From Candidatus Cloacimonadota bacterium (GTDB lineage Bacteria; Cloacimonadota; Cloacimonadia; Cloacimonadales; TCS61), in contig JAIPGO010000010.1 in NCBI GenBank assembly GCA_021736135.1, positions 1 to 62,404 on the forward strand: a stretch of 62,404 nucleotides of DNA, written 5' to 3'. Position 1 is the first letter of the stretch. Every line of letters begins with the position of its first letter. The translations under genes were made by a program, and so were the position numbers. Below, one piece after another: positions 17,847-27,520 of this stretch. The notes under the pieces were generated by a model, which saw nothing but the letters and a program-made list of their open reading frames with translations, made no database searches and was not told the DNA's origin.

Positions 17847-19136
17847 ATGAAAAAATTCCATTTACCGGAAAGCCCCATCAAGAGGGCATTTGTCTCGGTT
17901 TTTTTCGGGAACATGATCACTGCCGGTTTGAGTTTTCTGCTTAATGTGCTATTATCAAGATTCTTAACGGTAGCAGAATTTGGAAAGATTAGCTTGATCT
18001 TTTCTCTGGTTATAACCTTTTTTACAATAGCAGATTTCGGATTCAGTAATACCACGATCATTTTTTATAACCGGTATCGTGAGAAATACAGGATAAATCC
18101 TCTTCACTATCTCAATACCATCTATTTCAGGTTCTGGGCTGTCATCAGCCTGCTCAGTGTACCGTTGATCCTCATCTTCATCCGTCCTTATTTTCAGCTG
18201 GGATATTATGAAAGCCTGCTGATCTTATTTGTTTTTGTTCCCTTCATGGTCTTCTATTACTTAAATTCCTGCAATCAGGCAAAAGGCAGATGGCTGCAGT
18301 TCAACCTTTTGAATGTTTCTAATAAGCTGCTTCAGATCATTGCAATATTTCTTAGTGTTCTGATTTTTTACACTATTCTGGGTATTCAAAGCAGATATCA
18401 ATCAGTTCTCTGGGGTTATAATCTCTATCCCATTCTATTATTAATAATCTGTTTTGCCTTTAATTATCATTTTCTGCATTTCGCCAGGGCAAAAGATACT
18501 TCTCAGAACAGTCTGGCCGATCTTGGCAAAATTGCCCTTCCGCTGGGTATTACAAACATTTTTGTGATAATATCAATGCGTTTTGGTTATCTGGTAACTG
18601 AAAAGGTTTTAGGAAGTGAAGAACTGGGAATTTTCTCAGCAGCAAATACTCTGGCTCTGGTTTTTCCCTTAATAACAACTTCCCTGATGAATGTCCTCTT
18701 AAGAGAAACTGCTACGCGTAAGCAGGATTTCCTGCGCAAGATCATTACCCACCAGAAAAAATATGCTCTTTGGCTTCTTTTAATCCTTACTATGAGCATC
18801 TTTGGTTCCAGATTTTTTATTCTTACTATTTTCGGTGAAAACTATGCCGGGTCTATTGATATCTTTCGGATTCTGCTTATTCCTTATATTGGAGGCATCT
18901 TTTTCACGCCCCTGCAAAGTTATTTTTACAGTCACCAGCCAAAGACCATCATGACCGTTCAAGGTATGCAGATGCTGATCGTGATCATTGGCAGTATCCT
19001 GCTGATAAGATATTATGGTTTAACTGGTGTAGCTCTGGCAATCACACTTTCACGTGTTGCCGGCTGGATATATATTTTTTCAACAGCACTTGTCACTTTA
19101 AAAAATGAAAAGCCGGAGGTTAAAAATGCAGATTAA
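17847..19136 (+). CDS. Wzx-type polysaccharide flippase
   Basis: A 429-aa protein with about 12-14 hydrophobic segments of the MOP/polysaccharide biosynthesis family (N-terminal SVFFGNMITAGLSFLLN and FLTVAEFGKISLIF typical of Wzx-like flippases). By family it moves undecaprenyl-linked repeat units across the inner membrane. It starts 3 nt after the chain-length gene and its end overlaps the start region of the pyruvyltransferase gene, consistent with one operon. Confidence 0.9.
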   Translation: MKKFHLPESPIKRAFVSVFFGNMITAGLSFLLNVLLSRFLTVAEFGKISLIFSLVITFFTIADFGFSNTTIIFYNRYREKYRINPLHYLNTIYFRFWAVISLLSVPLILIFIRPYFQLGYYESLLILFVFVPFMVFYYLNSCNQAKGRWLQFNLLNVSNKLLQIIAIFLSVLIFYTILGIQSRYQSVLWGYNLYPILLLIICFAFNYHFLHFARAKDTSQNSLADLGKIALPLGITNIFVIISMRFGYLVTEKVLGSEELGIFSAANTLALVFPLITTSLMNVLLRETATRKQDFLRKIITHQKKYALWLLLILTMSIFGSRFFILTIFGENYAGSIDIFRILLIPYIGGIFFTPLQSYFYSHQPKTIMTVQGMQMLIVIIGSILLIRYYGLTGVALAITLSRVAGWIYIFSTALVTLKNEKPEVKNAD

Positions 19137-20175
19137 CCTGCTGGGATATTATGGCTTTCATAATATTGGTGATGACCTTATGCTGCAAAATCTCTGCACA
19201 TATTTCCTCAATTCCGGAAAAGTTCAGCAGATCAATGTTTTCTGCCGCCATGCTTATTACTCCTCCCGGCCGGGAGTGCGTTATTATCCCCTTAACCGGT
19301 TCTCTCGCCTGCAAAAAGCCTTCCTGTTAATTAAGAATAGATATACTTTCTGGGGAGGTGGAACCTGTATTTACCAGGCAGAAAACAGTAAAGGGCTCTT
19401 TGAATTAAGAAGACTGCAAAAGATTGTTAAAACCTTTGGCAATAGATTCGGTTTTCTGGGTATCGGCATCGGTCAGCTTCGGGATGAGAAATATATATCT
19501 ACTGCAAAAAAACTGCTTCTGGATAGTGATTATAATTATTTCCGGGATGCAGACTCTTTACAGAAGGCTGCTTCGCTTACCGATAGAGATGATCTGCTCC
19601 TTGGTGGTGACCTGGTTTTCCTTTCTGATATTACTCCCCAAATACATGCCAGTAAAGATATAAAAAAAATTAGCTTTTCTGCTAATTATAACGGCACTTC
19701 TCAAAGTGCTGATTATTATTCCTCTCAATTATTGAATATAATAAATTACTTTAAGTGTAAACTCTATTTCCTTCCTGCACATACAGGTATTGATTTCAAT
19801 GATAATGACTTTCATCATAAAATTGCTGAAAAACTGCCTGCCGGAACTTTTCATATCTGTGACTGGAAACAGCCTGTTGATTTTATCCAAAAACTAGCTG
19901 ATATGGATTTTCACATAGGTTCAAGACTCCATTCACTAGTTCTGGCAGATATGCTGGGTATCCCTGGTATTGGTATTACTCACTCACCCAAGATCAAATA
20001 TTACCTGCAGAAATCTGCTAATATCTCACCTCTGCGCATTGTGGAACCCGGTTCTCAAATTTTACCGGAGCATATCCGGGAGATTAAGAACAAATACCGG
20101 GTTAAACCTGAATTTATCAATTCTGAAAGACTGAGTATAATTGACTGTCTGGAAAAAATCCTGGCTGATGTATAA
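19126..20175 (+). CDS. Polysaccharide pyruvyl transferase family protein
   Basis: A 349-aa protein of the PF04230 family: N-terminal GYYGFHNIGDDLML nucleotide/fold motif, WGGGTCIY, and the C-terminal HIGSRLHSLVLADMLGIPGIGI signature. Such enzymes add pyruvate ketals to sugar residues of exopolysaccharides or secondary cell-wall polymers. The frame opens at an ATG at 19105, but the ATG at 19126 has GGAGG 6 nt upstream and is preferred; it overlaps the flippase by 11 nt. Confidence 0.88.
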   Translation: MQINLLGYYGFHNIGDDLMLQNLCTYFLNSGKVQQINVFCRHAYYSSRPGVRYYPLNRFSRLQKAFLLIKNRYTFWGGGTCIYQAENSKGLFELRRLQKIVKTFGNRFGFLGIGIGQLRDEKYISTAKKLLLDSDYNYFRDADSLQKAASLTDRDDLLLGGDLVFLSDITPQIHASKDIKKISFSANYNGTSQSADYYSSQLLNIINYFKCKLYFLPAHTGIDFNDNDFHHKIAEKLPAGTFHICDWKQPVDFIQKLADMDFHIGSRLHSLVLADMLGIPGIGITHSPKIKYYLQKSANISPLRIVEPGSQILPEHIREIKNKYRVKPEFINSERLSIIDCLEKILADV

Positions 20176-21682
20176 AGAAAAAGGTTATCTCAACGGCTTC
20201 TTTCTCATGAAAATTGTTATTGTTGCACTGTTTTTTGTTTATTATACGGATTACCTGGCATATTCTTCTCTGGGATTATATCTTTCTATCGCCATGACAG
20301 CCCTGGCAATTATACTGGCTTTCTTTGATTTTCGAAAGGCCTTACTCTATTCTCTGGTGATCATCTTTATGTCTGCCCGTGTACCGCGTGATCTGCTGGA
20401 AATTATGACAGAACTTAAAGTAACTCAGGAAATCGAGTTTCATTCAATTGCCGCTTCCACAGTAGCAAGTTTCTCGCTTGCCCAGTGGATAATGCTGTCT
20501 CTGGGAGCTATAGCTTTACTCAAGCTATTCCGCAATGGACTTAGCCTCAAACTTGATAAGAGAATTATCAATCTGATTATTCTCTATATGTTTGTGCTGG
20601 TTGTGATGTATCTTGCAACTGTCATTGATATTATGACTGACAGGGATATTTTTGATTTTAAAGAATTTCTCTCGGATCAGCGATATTTTATACTCAGCTT
20701 CTGCGGGATTTTTGCGGCTGTATATTATACGCAGATTGAACCTGATTTTCTCAGGAAACTGAATTCTACTTTGATTTTTATTGGCCTTGCCTCCGGACTG
20801 CGCAGTATCACTTTTGTGATGATAGATCAATTTACCGGTAATCTGAATCTCAGCTTTGCCGGGCAGGCATATTTGCTTTCAGCAGTGTTTTATGCCTTTA
20901 TCTTTACTTATGCCCGGCATTATGGGGTCTGGAAAACAATTATTCTCAGTTTTATTATCTTCATAGGTGCTTTCAATATCAGCAGGCTGGATATTCTACT
21001 AATTTTCTTTGACGGTTTCCTGCTTCTGTTCCTGCTTTTCTACTCAAACCTGCCAGTTACACATAAGCTGCGTGGTTTTGCCGTTTCGAATATTATCCTG
21101 ATACTAATGGTTGCCATACCTCCTCTTATCCTATATAATCTTAACAGCCAGGCATATCATTTTCTTATGTATAAGATGGAATTCTTTACCAAGGAATTAT
21201 GGTCGGGTGAATATACTCAATCACCCGCTGTCCGTATTTATGAATTTAAGAACATTGTGTCGGATTTTGCCCGCTCAGTATATCCGTTATTCATTGGCAG
21301 AGGTTTTGGAGCATACTTTATCGATTGGCAATATCCCTTCGATATACCTTTGGGATTATTTGATTACAGCAAAGAAGAGCTCATCATGGGCAGATATTTC
21401 AAACCACACACTTTTTTTAATTTTCTCTTTCTTAAAGGCGGCTTGCTGATGATCTGGCTTTATGTTTACCTGATCTGGCTGGAAGTGAAAATTGCGAAGA
21501 ATATACTCTGGGAAAAAAACAAGGACGTGATCATGTTTGCCTCTTTTGCCATCTTCTTTTTCCCCTGGGCTTTCAATATTTTCTGGCGCCCTCCTTTTAT
21601 CTTTCTCTTCAGTTTTATTTTGATCATCCTTATAAAAACCAGTACACGAATTGAAAATGAAAAAATCCGGGAGTCTAAATAA
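20168..21682 (+). CDS. Wzy-like O-antigen/EPS polymerase (putative)
   Basis: A roughly 504-aa integral membrane protein with about 11-12 hydrophobic segments and a large polar loop in the C-terminal half (about residues 340-430), the general layout of Wzy polymerases and O-antigen ligases. No conserved sequence motif proves polymerase activity, so the call rests on topology and on its place between flippase, pyruvyltransferase and glycosyltransferase genes. The start is uncertain: ATG 20168 overlaps the previous gene by 8 nt; ATG 20207 is an alternative; neither has a good Shine-Dalgarno. Confidence 0.7.
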   Translation: MYKEKGYLNGFFLMKIVIVALFFVYYTDYLAYSSLGLYLSIAMTALAIILAFFDFRKALLYSLVIIFMSARVPRDLLEIMTELKVTQEIEFHSIAASTVASFSLAQWIMLSLGAIALLKLFRNGLSLKLDKRIINLIILYMFVLVVMYLATVIDIMTDRDIFDFKEFLSDQRYFILSFCGIFAAVYYTQIEPDFLRKLNSTLIFIGLASGLRSITFVMIDQFTGNLNLSFAGQAYLLSAVFYAFIFTYARHYGVWKTIILSFIIFIGAFNISRLDILLIFFDGFLLLFLLFYSNLPVTHKLRGFAVSNIILILMVAIPPLILYNLNSQAYHFLMYKMEFFTKELWSGEYTQSPAVRIYEFKNIVSDFARSVYPLFIGRGFGAYFIDWQYPFDIPLGLFDYSKEELIMGRYFKPHTFFNFLFLKGGLLMIWLYVYLIWLEVKIAKNILWEKNKDVIMFASFAIFFFPWAFNIFWRPPFIFLFSFILIILIKTSTRIENEKIRESK

Positions 21683-22758
21683 TGCGGCTTTGTTACATTA
21701 CCGGTAGTTTACCCCCTATGCGTGACGGGGTTGGTGATTTTGCCTGGAATATCTGCCGCCTGCTGGCTGAAACCGGTTTCTCTGAGCTGCTGACAGTTAT
21801 CAGGCCGGATGTTTCTGAACCGGAAAACTTTCAGGTTTTAAAAACTGATTTCAGTCTAAACGACCTGTTTGCTGTGAAAAAAAATATCATTAATTTCCAG
21901 CCGGATATGGTCTTAATTGAATACCCCTGCCTGGGATATGGAAAAAGCCTGATGATTAATCTGCTGCCTGCTCTTCTCAAACTTACCAGACCTTCGGTTA
22001 AAATCGCCTTAACTATTCATGAATATAGTAATTATACCTGGAAAGGTAAAGTAAGGATCGCCCTGATGTCATTGGCTGCTGACCGGGTCATGGTTACGGA
22101 CAGATTGAACTTTCTGCTTCTTGAACAACTGAAAAATAATGTGAAAGCCTTATTACCAGTCCCCCCTCAAATTCCGCTGCTGATAAAAGATCAATATGAT
22201 TGCAGTAAGAACGATCTGGTCTTTTCCTACTGGGGTTTTGTAAGACCTAATAAAGGGCTGCATCTGCTTCTGCCTGCTTTTAAAATGTATCAGGAAAAAT
22301 TTAAAGATTCAGAATTGCTGATCCTGGCAGATCTGGGTGATTCTGAATATGATCAGAAACTTATTAAATATTTAAATGCTAATAATTTACAGAATAATGT
22401 CATCATCTCTGGTTTCTTAGAAGATGAGAAATTGAGTATAGCACTATCAGAAAGTGATGTCTGCATCCTTCCTTTCACCGATGGTATTTCAGACAGGCGA
22501 GGTACTCTGAAAGCTGCCCTGGCAATGGGGATTCCCGTTATCAGTACGGAATTGACACCTGATCATTCACCGGAAGGCTTACACAGCGAAGAAAATATTC
22601 TGCTATGCCAGCCTGATGTTGTGATGATTTATAAAGCCATGCTAATGATGAACGATGTAAATCTGCGCAATCAACTTGGTAGAAATGCGCTGCTCTGGAG
22701 TAAAGAACAGAACTGGGACAAAGTTGCTACGATATTAAGAAAGGTTATAATTGACTAA
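21682..22758 (+). CDS. Family GT4 glycosyltransferase
   Basis: A 358-aa GT-B glycosyltransferase. The N-terminal domain has the glycine-rich GSLPPMRDGVGDFAW loop. The C-terminal domain has FSYWGFVRPNKGLHLLLPAF and the donor-site region CILPFTDGISDRRGTLKAALAMGIPVIST, where the usual E-x7-E glutamates are not obvious. Sugar donor unknown. Its ATG shares one base with the previous stop (TAATG), as does its own stop with the next gene, so translation is probably coupled along the cluster. Confidence 0.88.
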   Translation: MRLCYITGSLPPMRDGVGDFAWNICRLLAETGFSELLTVIRPDVSEPENFQVLKTDFSLNDLFAVKKNIINFQPDMVLIEYPCLGYGKSLMINLLPALLKLTRPSVKIALTIHEYSNYTWKGKVRIALMSLAADRVMVTDRLNFLLLEQLKNNVKALLPVPPQIPLLIKDQYDCSKNDLVFSYWGFVRPNKGLHLLLPAFKMYQEKFKDSELLILADLGDSEYDQKLIKYLNANNLQNNVIISGFLEDEKLSIALSESDVCILPFTDGISDRRGTLKAALAMGIPVISTELTPDHSPEGLHSEENILLCQPDVVMIYKAMLMMNDVNLRNQLGRNALLWSKEQNWDKVATILRKVIID

Positions 22759-23885
22759 TGAAAATATTTTATCTTGATCCAAATGCCACTACTCCTCAAT
22801 ACAGTTATCCTGTATTGGAAGAATTACTTAACCAAAAGCTTGATGTCACCTTTTATTCAACCATAAATCAATATATCTCAGAGTATTACATTAGCACATA
22901 TAATGTAAAGGCGGACTATTTCTATTTCAGAATTGCCAATAAGATCAAAAATCAGAAAGTGCGTAAAATTATCAAACTCTTAAGTTATACCTGCGATTCT
23001 TTGATCTTTGTGGGTAAAATTATTCGTAATAGACCGGATATCGTCCACTATAACTGGCTGGCGATACCCCCAATCGACCTTATTGTTATAAAGCTGTTGA
23101 AATTGATGAATATCAAAGTCGTCATTACACGTCATGATTTTATCCCTCACGAATTCCGAAACCTGCAGCCAGGTGATATGAAATGTCTGCAGCTTGCTGA
23201 TGCTATTATTTGCCTGAGTGAAGCCATCAAGATGCGGTTCCCAAAAAAAATGCAGAATAAAATTACCGTTATCCCGCATGGTAATACTTATGAAAAAGAA
23301 CTGCTCATGTTCCCGGTTATGAAAACTGAGTCAGACGAAAACTCTTTAAATATCTTACTTGTTGGTAATCTAAAACCTTATAAAGGAGCATTCTTGTTGT
23401 TGCAGGCTTGCGGAGAACTCATCAGAGAAGGTACTTTCCCAGAACTCAAACTTAAACTATCCGGTAAATGTGAGCCGGCTCTTCAAGCTCAAATTGAGGA
23501 ATATATTCAAAATAATGAGCTCGAAAAATATATAGAAAGAGTCTACAAATTTATTAGTTATGAAGAAATGTTCCAGGACATTGTTAATTGCGATCTTGGT
23601 ATTCTCCCCTATAAATGGGGCTCTCAGTCAGGTCTCCCCTACATCTTTTATGCTTTTTACAAACCGCTTGTGCTCTCTAACGTTTGTGGTCTTTCTGAAC
23701 AGGGAAATGACAGGATCAGTATGATCATCGAACCGGAAATTAATGATATCAAGAATAGCATTAGGGATTTTCAAAAGAAACGTCATCATTATAAAGATAC
23801 TGATTTTACTGAATTTCTTAGTTCTAATGATATTAAGAATGTTGCCCGTAAGATCAGGCAGTTATATGCCCAACTTTCAGCGTGA
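22758..23885 (+). CDS. Glycosyltransferase (GT-B fold, GT4-like)
   Basis: A 375-aa GT-B glycosyltransferase: TRHDFIPHE and KITVIPHGN in the hinge region, then the C-terminal Rossmann domain starting NILLVGNLKPYKGAFLLL and the donor-binding part LGILPYKWGSQSGLPYIFYAFYK. It is the last gene of the plus-strand polysaccharide cluster. Its last 9 nt overlap the end of the convergent minus-strand glycosyltransferase gene, so there is no room for a terminator between the two clusters. Confidence 0.87.
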   Translation: MKIFYLDPNATTPQYSYPVLEELLNQKLDVTFYSTINQYISEYYISTYNVKADYFYFRIANKIKNQKVRKIIKLLSYTCDSLIFVGKIIRNRPDIVHYNWLAIPPIDLIVIKLLKLMNIKVVITRHDFIPHEFRNLQPGDMKCLQLADAIICLSEAIKMRFPKKMQNKITVIPHGNTYEKELLMFPVMKTESDENSLNILLVGNLKPYKGAFLLLQACGELIREGTFPELKLKLSGKCEPALQAQIEEYIQNNELEKYIERVYKFISYEEMFQDIVNCDLGILPYKWGSQSGLPYIFYAFYKPLVLSNVCGLSEQGNDRISMIIEPEINDIKNSIRDFQKKRHHYKDTDFTEFLSSNDIKNVARKIRQLYAQLSA

Positions 23886-25040
23886 TAGGCTGATCATGTT
23901 CATTTTCTGCAATATCTGCGTCCGGATATGGGTTTGATCATACCTGTTTTTGATCAGTTCTTTTCCCTTGCTGCCTATTTCCTTTCGCAAAGTCTCATCT
24001 GCCAGTAACCTGTTGATCTGATCCAGAAAAGATCTCTTGTCATCTGCTATTAATAGATGTTTTCCTGGCTCTGCTGAAATGCTTGCTGCTACAGCCGGAG
24101 TTGTGACTATCGGTAATCCGCAGGCCATTGCTTCCAGTACTTTGTTCTGAATTCCTGCCGAATAGAACATGGGCGCCAGAAAAATATCACAACTCGATAG
24201 TTCTTTGTATAGATCAGGAACAAAACCCAATACGAAACTGCGGTGTCTCGCGTGCAGTCTCATCACTTTTTCAGGATTAGCCCCCAGTATATAGAATTTT
24301 ACCTCATCTGAGATAGTCGGCATCACTTCATTTACGGCAAATTCCACTGCCTGGATATTATGAGGTACACTCATGTTGCCAACAAAAACAAGTTTATTCT
24401 GTAACTGATAATTCTTCTCAGTTTCTGTAATGTTTACGGGATTGGGAACAACTGAAAAGTGTGGATTATTCTCCATTCCCAGAGAATTAATATCATCTGC
24501 GGTTATAAACCAGTTATCATCAAATTTCTGCCAGATAGTGGTTTCCAGTTTTCGCAATCTTTTCGCCTCCACCCGGTAAAAAAACTTCCGGAATAGTGGT
24601 AGGAATGAGAGACTCCTCTCATATTCTCTGGAAATACAGTCCGTGTAATCAAGGATATTATAGGTTTTATTCTGGTTAAGATATGACGCCATTCTGATTA
24701 AATGAAAATATACACAGTCTATATGATGCTCTTCTATGATCTGCCGGATTTTTTCCTTCAAACCGGCTTTTTTATAATAAGCCACCTGGAAAGGACTTTT
24801 TCCAGGTATATTCAATAAAAATCTGATTAGCGACTTGACTTTGCTCTGTTTCTCAAACCAGATATCTTCACAATATTTTCCGATACTTTCCTGTAATTTG
24901 AGTTCTTCATCATTTTCATAAAGGGTCAGCAGATAAACCTTATGCTCTTCAGAAAATATTTTTAAAAACATGTTTGTCCGTAGTTTATCCCCTCTATCTG
25001 GTGGAAAAGGCGGTCTGGATGTTAAAAACAATATATTCAT
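23877..25040 (-). CDS. Glycosyltransferase, TIGR03087-like
   Basis: A 387-aa GT-B enzyme resembling the sugar transferase (Stp1/TIGR03087) family of exopolysaccharide loci: N-terminal LTSRPPFPPDRGDKLRTN, central NILDYTDCISREYERS, VVPNPVN, then FVGNMSVPHNIQAVEFAVNEVMP and a donor-site LAPMFYSAGIQNKVLEAMACGLPIVTTP with the E-x7-type glutamate. It is the last gene of the minus-strand run beginning at nadE, 3 nt after the lipoprotein gene, and it converges on the polysaccharide cluster it may serve. Confidence 0.87.
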   Translation of the reverse strand: MNILFLTSRPPFPPDRGDKLRTNMFLKIFSEEHKVYLLTLYENDEELKLQESIGKYCEDIWFEKQSKVKSLIRFLLNIPGKSPFQVAYYKKAGLKEKIRQIIEEHHIDCVYFHLIRMASYLNQNKTYNILDYTDCISREYERSLSFLPLFRKFFYRVEAKRLRKLETTIWQKFDDNWFITADDINSLGMENNPHFSVVPNPVNITETEKNYQLQNKLVFVGNMSVPHNIQAVEFAVNEVMPTISDEVKFYILGANPEKVMRLHARHRSFVLGFVPDLYKELSSCDIFLAPMFYSAGIQNKVLEAMACGLPIVTTPAVAASISAEPGKHLLIADDKRSFLDQINRLLADETLRKEIGSKGKELIKNRYDQTHIRTQILQKMNMISLSR

Positions 25041-25043
25041 TTC

Positions 25044-25472
25044 TTATTTTCCGTAATCAAGTTCATTGCCTGAGATCTGCCACTCGGAATTTTTCAATTC
25101 CCAGTAGGACATATCTCCATTATCATCTGGATCAACCAGCACATGCACCATCAATCCATTGTTATAGAATCTGCGATTGAAACTTATTGTCGCTCTGCTA
25201 CCGGATAAATCAATGGTTATATTTTCCAGAGTCATTTCCTGATAATCATTCAGCCTTATCTCCCAGTCCAGCTGCACATCATCCCGGTCATCACCATTGT
25301 GCATGTAATCTGAAGCATAGTAAACCATAATATCATCAATATTATGCAGATCAAAGGCAAGTTGAAGTTTATCCAGGGCACTGGTAAGATTGGCTTTACT
25401 TGCCTCTTCAGGTGAACTTAAATCACAGGAAAACAGCTGCAGGCTCAATATTATCAGGAAAATTAATCTCAC
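25044..25472 (-). CDS. Small lipoprotein of unknown function
   Basis: A 142-aa protein with a lipoprotein signal peptide (LQLFSC, cysteine at about residue 16). The mature part suggests an NTF2/SnoaL-like cone fold: an amphipathic helix (ALDKLQLAFDLHNIDDIMVYY) then strands ending MSYWELKNSEWQISG. This fold is an inference from pattern only. It starts inside the end of the RlmD-like gene (4-nt overlap) and is followed after 3 nt by the glycosyltransferase gene. Confidence 0.7.
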   Translation of the reverse strand: MRLIFLIILSLQLFSCDLSSPEEASKANLTSALDKLQLAFDLHNIDDIMVYYASDYMHNGDDRDDVQLDWEIRLNDYQEMTLENITIDLSGSRATISFNRRFYNNGLMVHVLVDPDDNGDMSYWELKNSEWQISGNELDYGK

Positions 25473-26806
25473 TTTTTCTCCAGTATTAATACATTCTCGA
25501 TATGCCAGGTCTGGGGAAACATATCAAATCCCTTACGGCAACGCAATTCGTATCCTGCCTGAATGAATAATCTCAGATCCCGATGCTGTGTAGATGGATC
25601 GCAGCTTATATAGATTATCCGGGGAATGGCTGCCGTACAAACGGCACTGATCGTTTCTGCTGCCAGTCCACTTCGGGGCGGATCGAAGATTATCAAGTCT
25701 GGTTTATGATTGCTGATCACTCCTGCTATCAAAGCCGCCGTGTCACCCGTAAGAAACTCCGCATTACTGATCCCGTTCAGTTTGACACTATTTCTGGCGT
25801 TCTTGATGGCAGCTCGTGAATTATCTATTCCAATCACTTTTGCCGCTTTATCAGCCAGGCATATCCCAATTGTACCTGTCCCGCAATACGCATCTATTAA
25901 TACAGTCTCCGGATTGACATATTCCCGGCAGAAATCAAGCATAGCTGTGGCTGCTTCCCTGTTAACCTGAAAAAATGCATCATAGTTAAGTTCAAACTTC
26001 CTGCCTGCTAATTCTGCCTGAAGAAAATTATCTCCGTCAATTAGTTTGTGTTCTCTTCCCAGGATCATATTGCCGGGATCAGGATTTATATTCTGGATTA
26101 TTCCCCGGATTTGAGGATATACAGATTTCATAGCCTTTATCAATAGATTCGTGAAAGCAAGCCGTCTGCGATAAGTTACAATTATTAAAAGTAATTCTCC
26201 ACTTTCGGGTGCAATTCTGAATCCCAGATGAAGGATATTCCCAATTCCGTTTTTTTCATTATAAACTGTTTCATGGGAATTTATTATATACTGACAAAAT
26301 GCTTCTGCGAGTTTATCAAAAATTACGGGTTGCAATTGACAATTATTATGCTCAATCACTTCGTGTGTGCCCCGGGCATAAATCCCGTAAACCGGTTTTC
26401 CATTCCTCATAGTCAATGGGTAAAAGCACTTGTTACGGTAATGCGTTCGCTGCACGCATCCCTGGATTGGCATCGCTTCTCCGGGGATTTTTTGAAATAT
26501 CTCATCCAGGATATCTTCCTTGTATCCCAGTTGATTCTGGTAATGGATATTCAGCCAGTCACATCCTCCACATTTACCAAAGGCTGCACATCCTGCTTCT
26601 ATCCTTGCAGATGAGGCTTCAATTACTTCTTCCACTTCCGCTAATAAATAGTCTTTCTTACGGGTTATGATCCTTGCCCGTAACTTATCCCCCGGTATTC
26701 CATAATGCACGAATATTTTTTTGCCCTGCCATTCACTGAAACCATAACCCTGATAGACCTTCTTAACTATTTTGAGTGGATCTGTTATCTCTGTTTTATA
26801 GATCAT
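25469..26806 (-). CDS. rlmD: 23S rRNA (uracil-C5)-methyltransferase, RlmD/RumA family
   Basis: A 445-aa RNA m5U methyltransferase. An N-terminal TRAM domain (about residues 10-65) is followed by the 4Fe-4S cysteines in CAAFGKCGGCDW, then SAM-binding VLIDAYCGTGTIGICLADKA, the DPPRSGL motif and the catalytic cysteine in IIYISCDPST. The iron-sulfur motif favours RlmD (U1939) or a bifunctional RlmCD-type enzyme over TrmA; the exact target base cannot be settled from sequence. Overlaps its upstream glycosyltransferase neighbour by 4 nt. Confidence 0.9.
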   Translation of the reverse strand: MIYKTEITDPLKIVKKVYQGYGFSEWQGKKIFVHYGIPGDKLRARIITRKKDYLLAEVEEVIEASSARIEAGCAAFGKCGGCDWLNIHYQNQLGYKEDILDEIFQKIPGEAMPIQGCVQRTHYRNKCFYPLTMRNGKPVYGIYARGTHEVIEHNNCQLQPVIFDKLAEAFCQYIINSHETVYNEKNGIGNILHLGFRIAPESGELLLIIVTYRRRLAFTNLLIKAMKSVYPQIRGIIQNINPDPGNMILGREHKLIDGDNFLQAELAGRKFELNYDAFFQVNREAATAMLDFCREYVNPETVLIDAYCGTGTIGICLADKAAKVIGIDNSRAAIKNARNSVKLNGISNAEFLTGDTAALIAGVISNHKPDLIIFDPPRSGLAAETISAVCTAAIPRIIYISCDPSTQHRDLRLFIQAGYELRCRKGFDMFPQTWHIENVLILEKK

Positions 26807-27516
26807 ATCTTTCCCTGAATATGCATGAATCTTAATTTCCAGACCATATAAATTGCTTCTCTGATTATTCGCTTAGACATTTTGGATTGTCCTACTCGAC
26901 GGTCAGTGAAGATAATAGGTATTTCGGTGATCTTAAATCCTTTGCACCAGGTGCGATAGTTCATTTCCACCTGAAAGGAATATCCGTCGGAAAGTATTTC
27001 ATCGAAATGAATTGCTTCCAGTACTCTTCTATGGAAACATTTAAAACCTCCCGTGGGATCTTTAACGCGCATACGAGTTATCATTTGCACATAAAATGAT
27101 GCACCCCAGCTTAAAATCAAACGGGATAGAGGCCAGTTGATCACGTTTATCCCTTTAACGTAACGTGAGCCAATTACCAGATCACAATCCTGCGCTGCAG
27201 AAAGCAGCTTGTTGATATCTGCCGGATCATGTGAAAAATCAGCATCCATCTCAAATATATATTCATATCCCATATCAAGAGCAAATTTAAAGCCTGTGAT
27301 ATAGGCACGTCCCAGTCCTTTCTTTTCCTTGCGGATGATCAGATGGACTCTTTTCTCGTCTTTCTGCAGCTCCTGCACTACCTGTGCTGTTCCGTCCGGA
27401 GACGAATCATCTACTATCAGCACTTCAATTTCTTCGTTTTGCTGTAATACTGCCGAAATTATCTGCTCTATATTCTCGATCTCATTATAAGTGGGAATTA
27501 TTACTAGAACCTGCAT
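26803..27516 (-). CDS. Polyprenol-phosphate mannosyltransferase-like GT2 (DPM1 family)
   Basis: A 237-aa GT2 glycosyltransferase of the dolichol-phosphate mannosyltransferase type: VLVIIPTYNEIENI, VLIVDDSSPDGT, the metal-binding EMDADFSHDP and a later DPTGGFKCFHRR. It ends without the membrane segments found in long DPM/ArnC homologues, so it resembles the short soluble DPM1 form. By family it makes polyprenyl-phosphate sugar donors. The open frame reaches 27549, but the ATG at 27516 has AAAGGAAATG upstream and lies 4 nt past the previous stop; it is preferred. Confidence 0.87.
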   Translation of the reverse strand: MQVLVIIPTYNEIENIEQIISAVLQQNEEIEVLIVDDSSPDGTAQVVQELQKDEKRVHLIIRKEKKGLGRAYITGFKFALDMGYEYIFEMDADFSHDPADINKLLSAAQDCDLVIGSRYVKGINVINWPLSRLILSWGASFYVQMITRMRVKDPTGGFKCFHRRVLEAIHFDEILSDGYSFQVEMNYRTWCKGFKITEIPIIFTDRRVGQSKMSKRIIREAIYMVWKLRFMHIQGKI

Positions 27517-27520
27517 TATA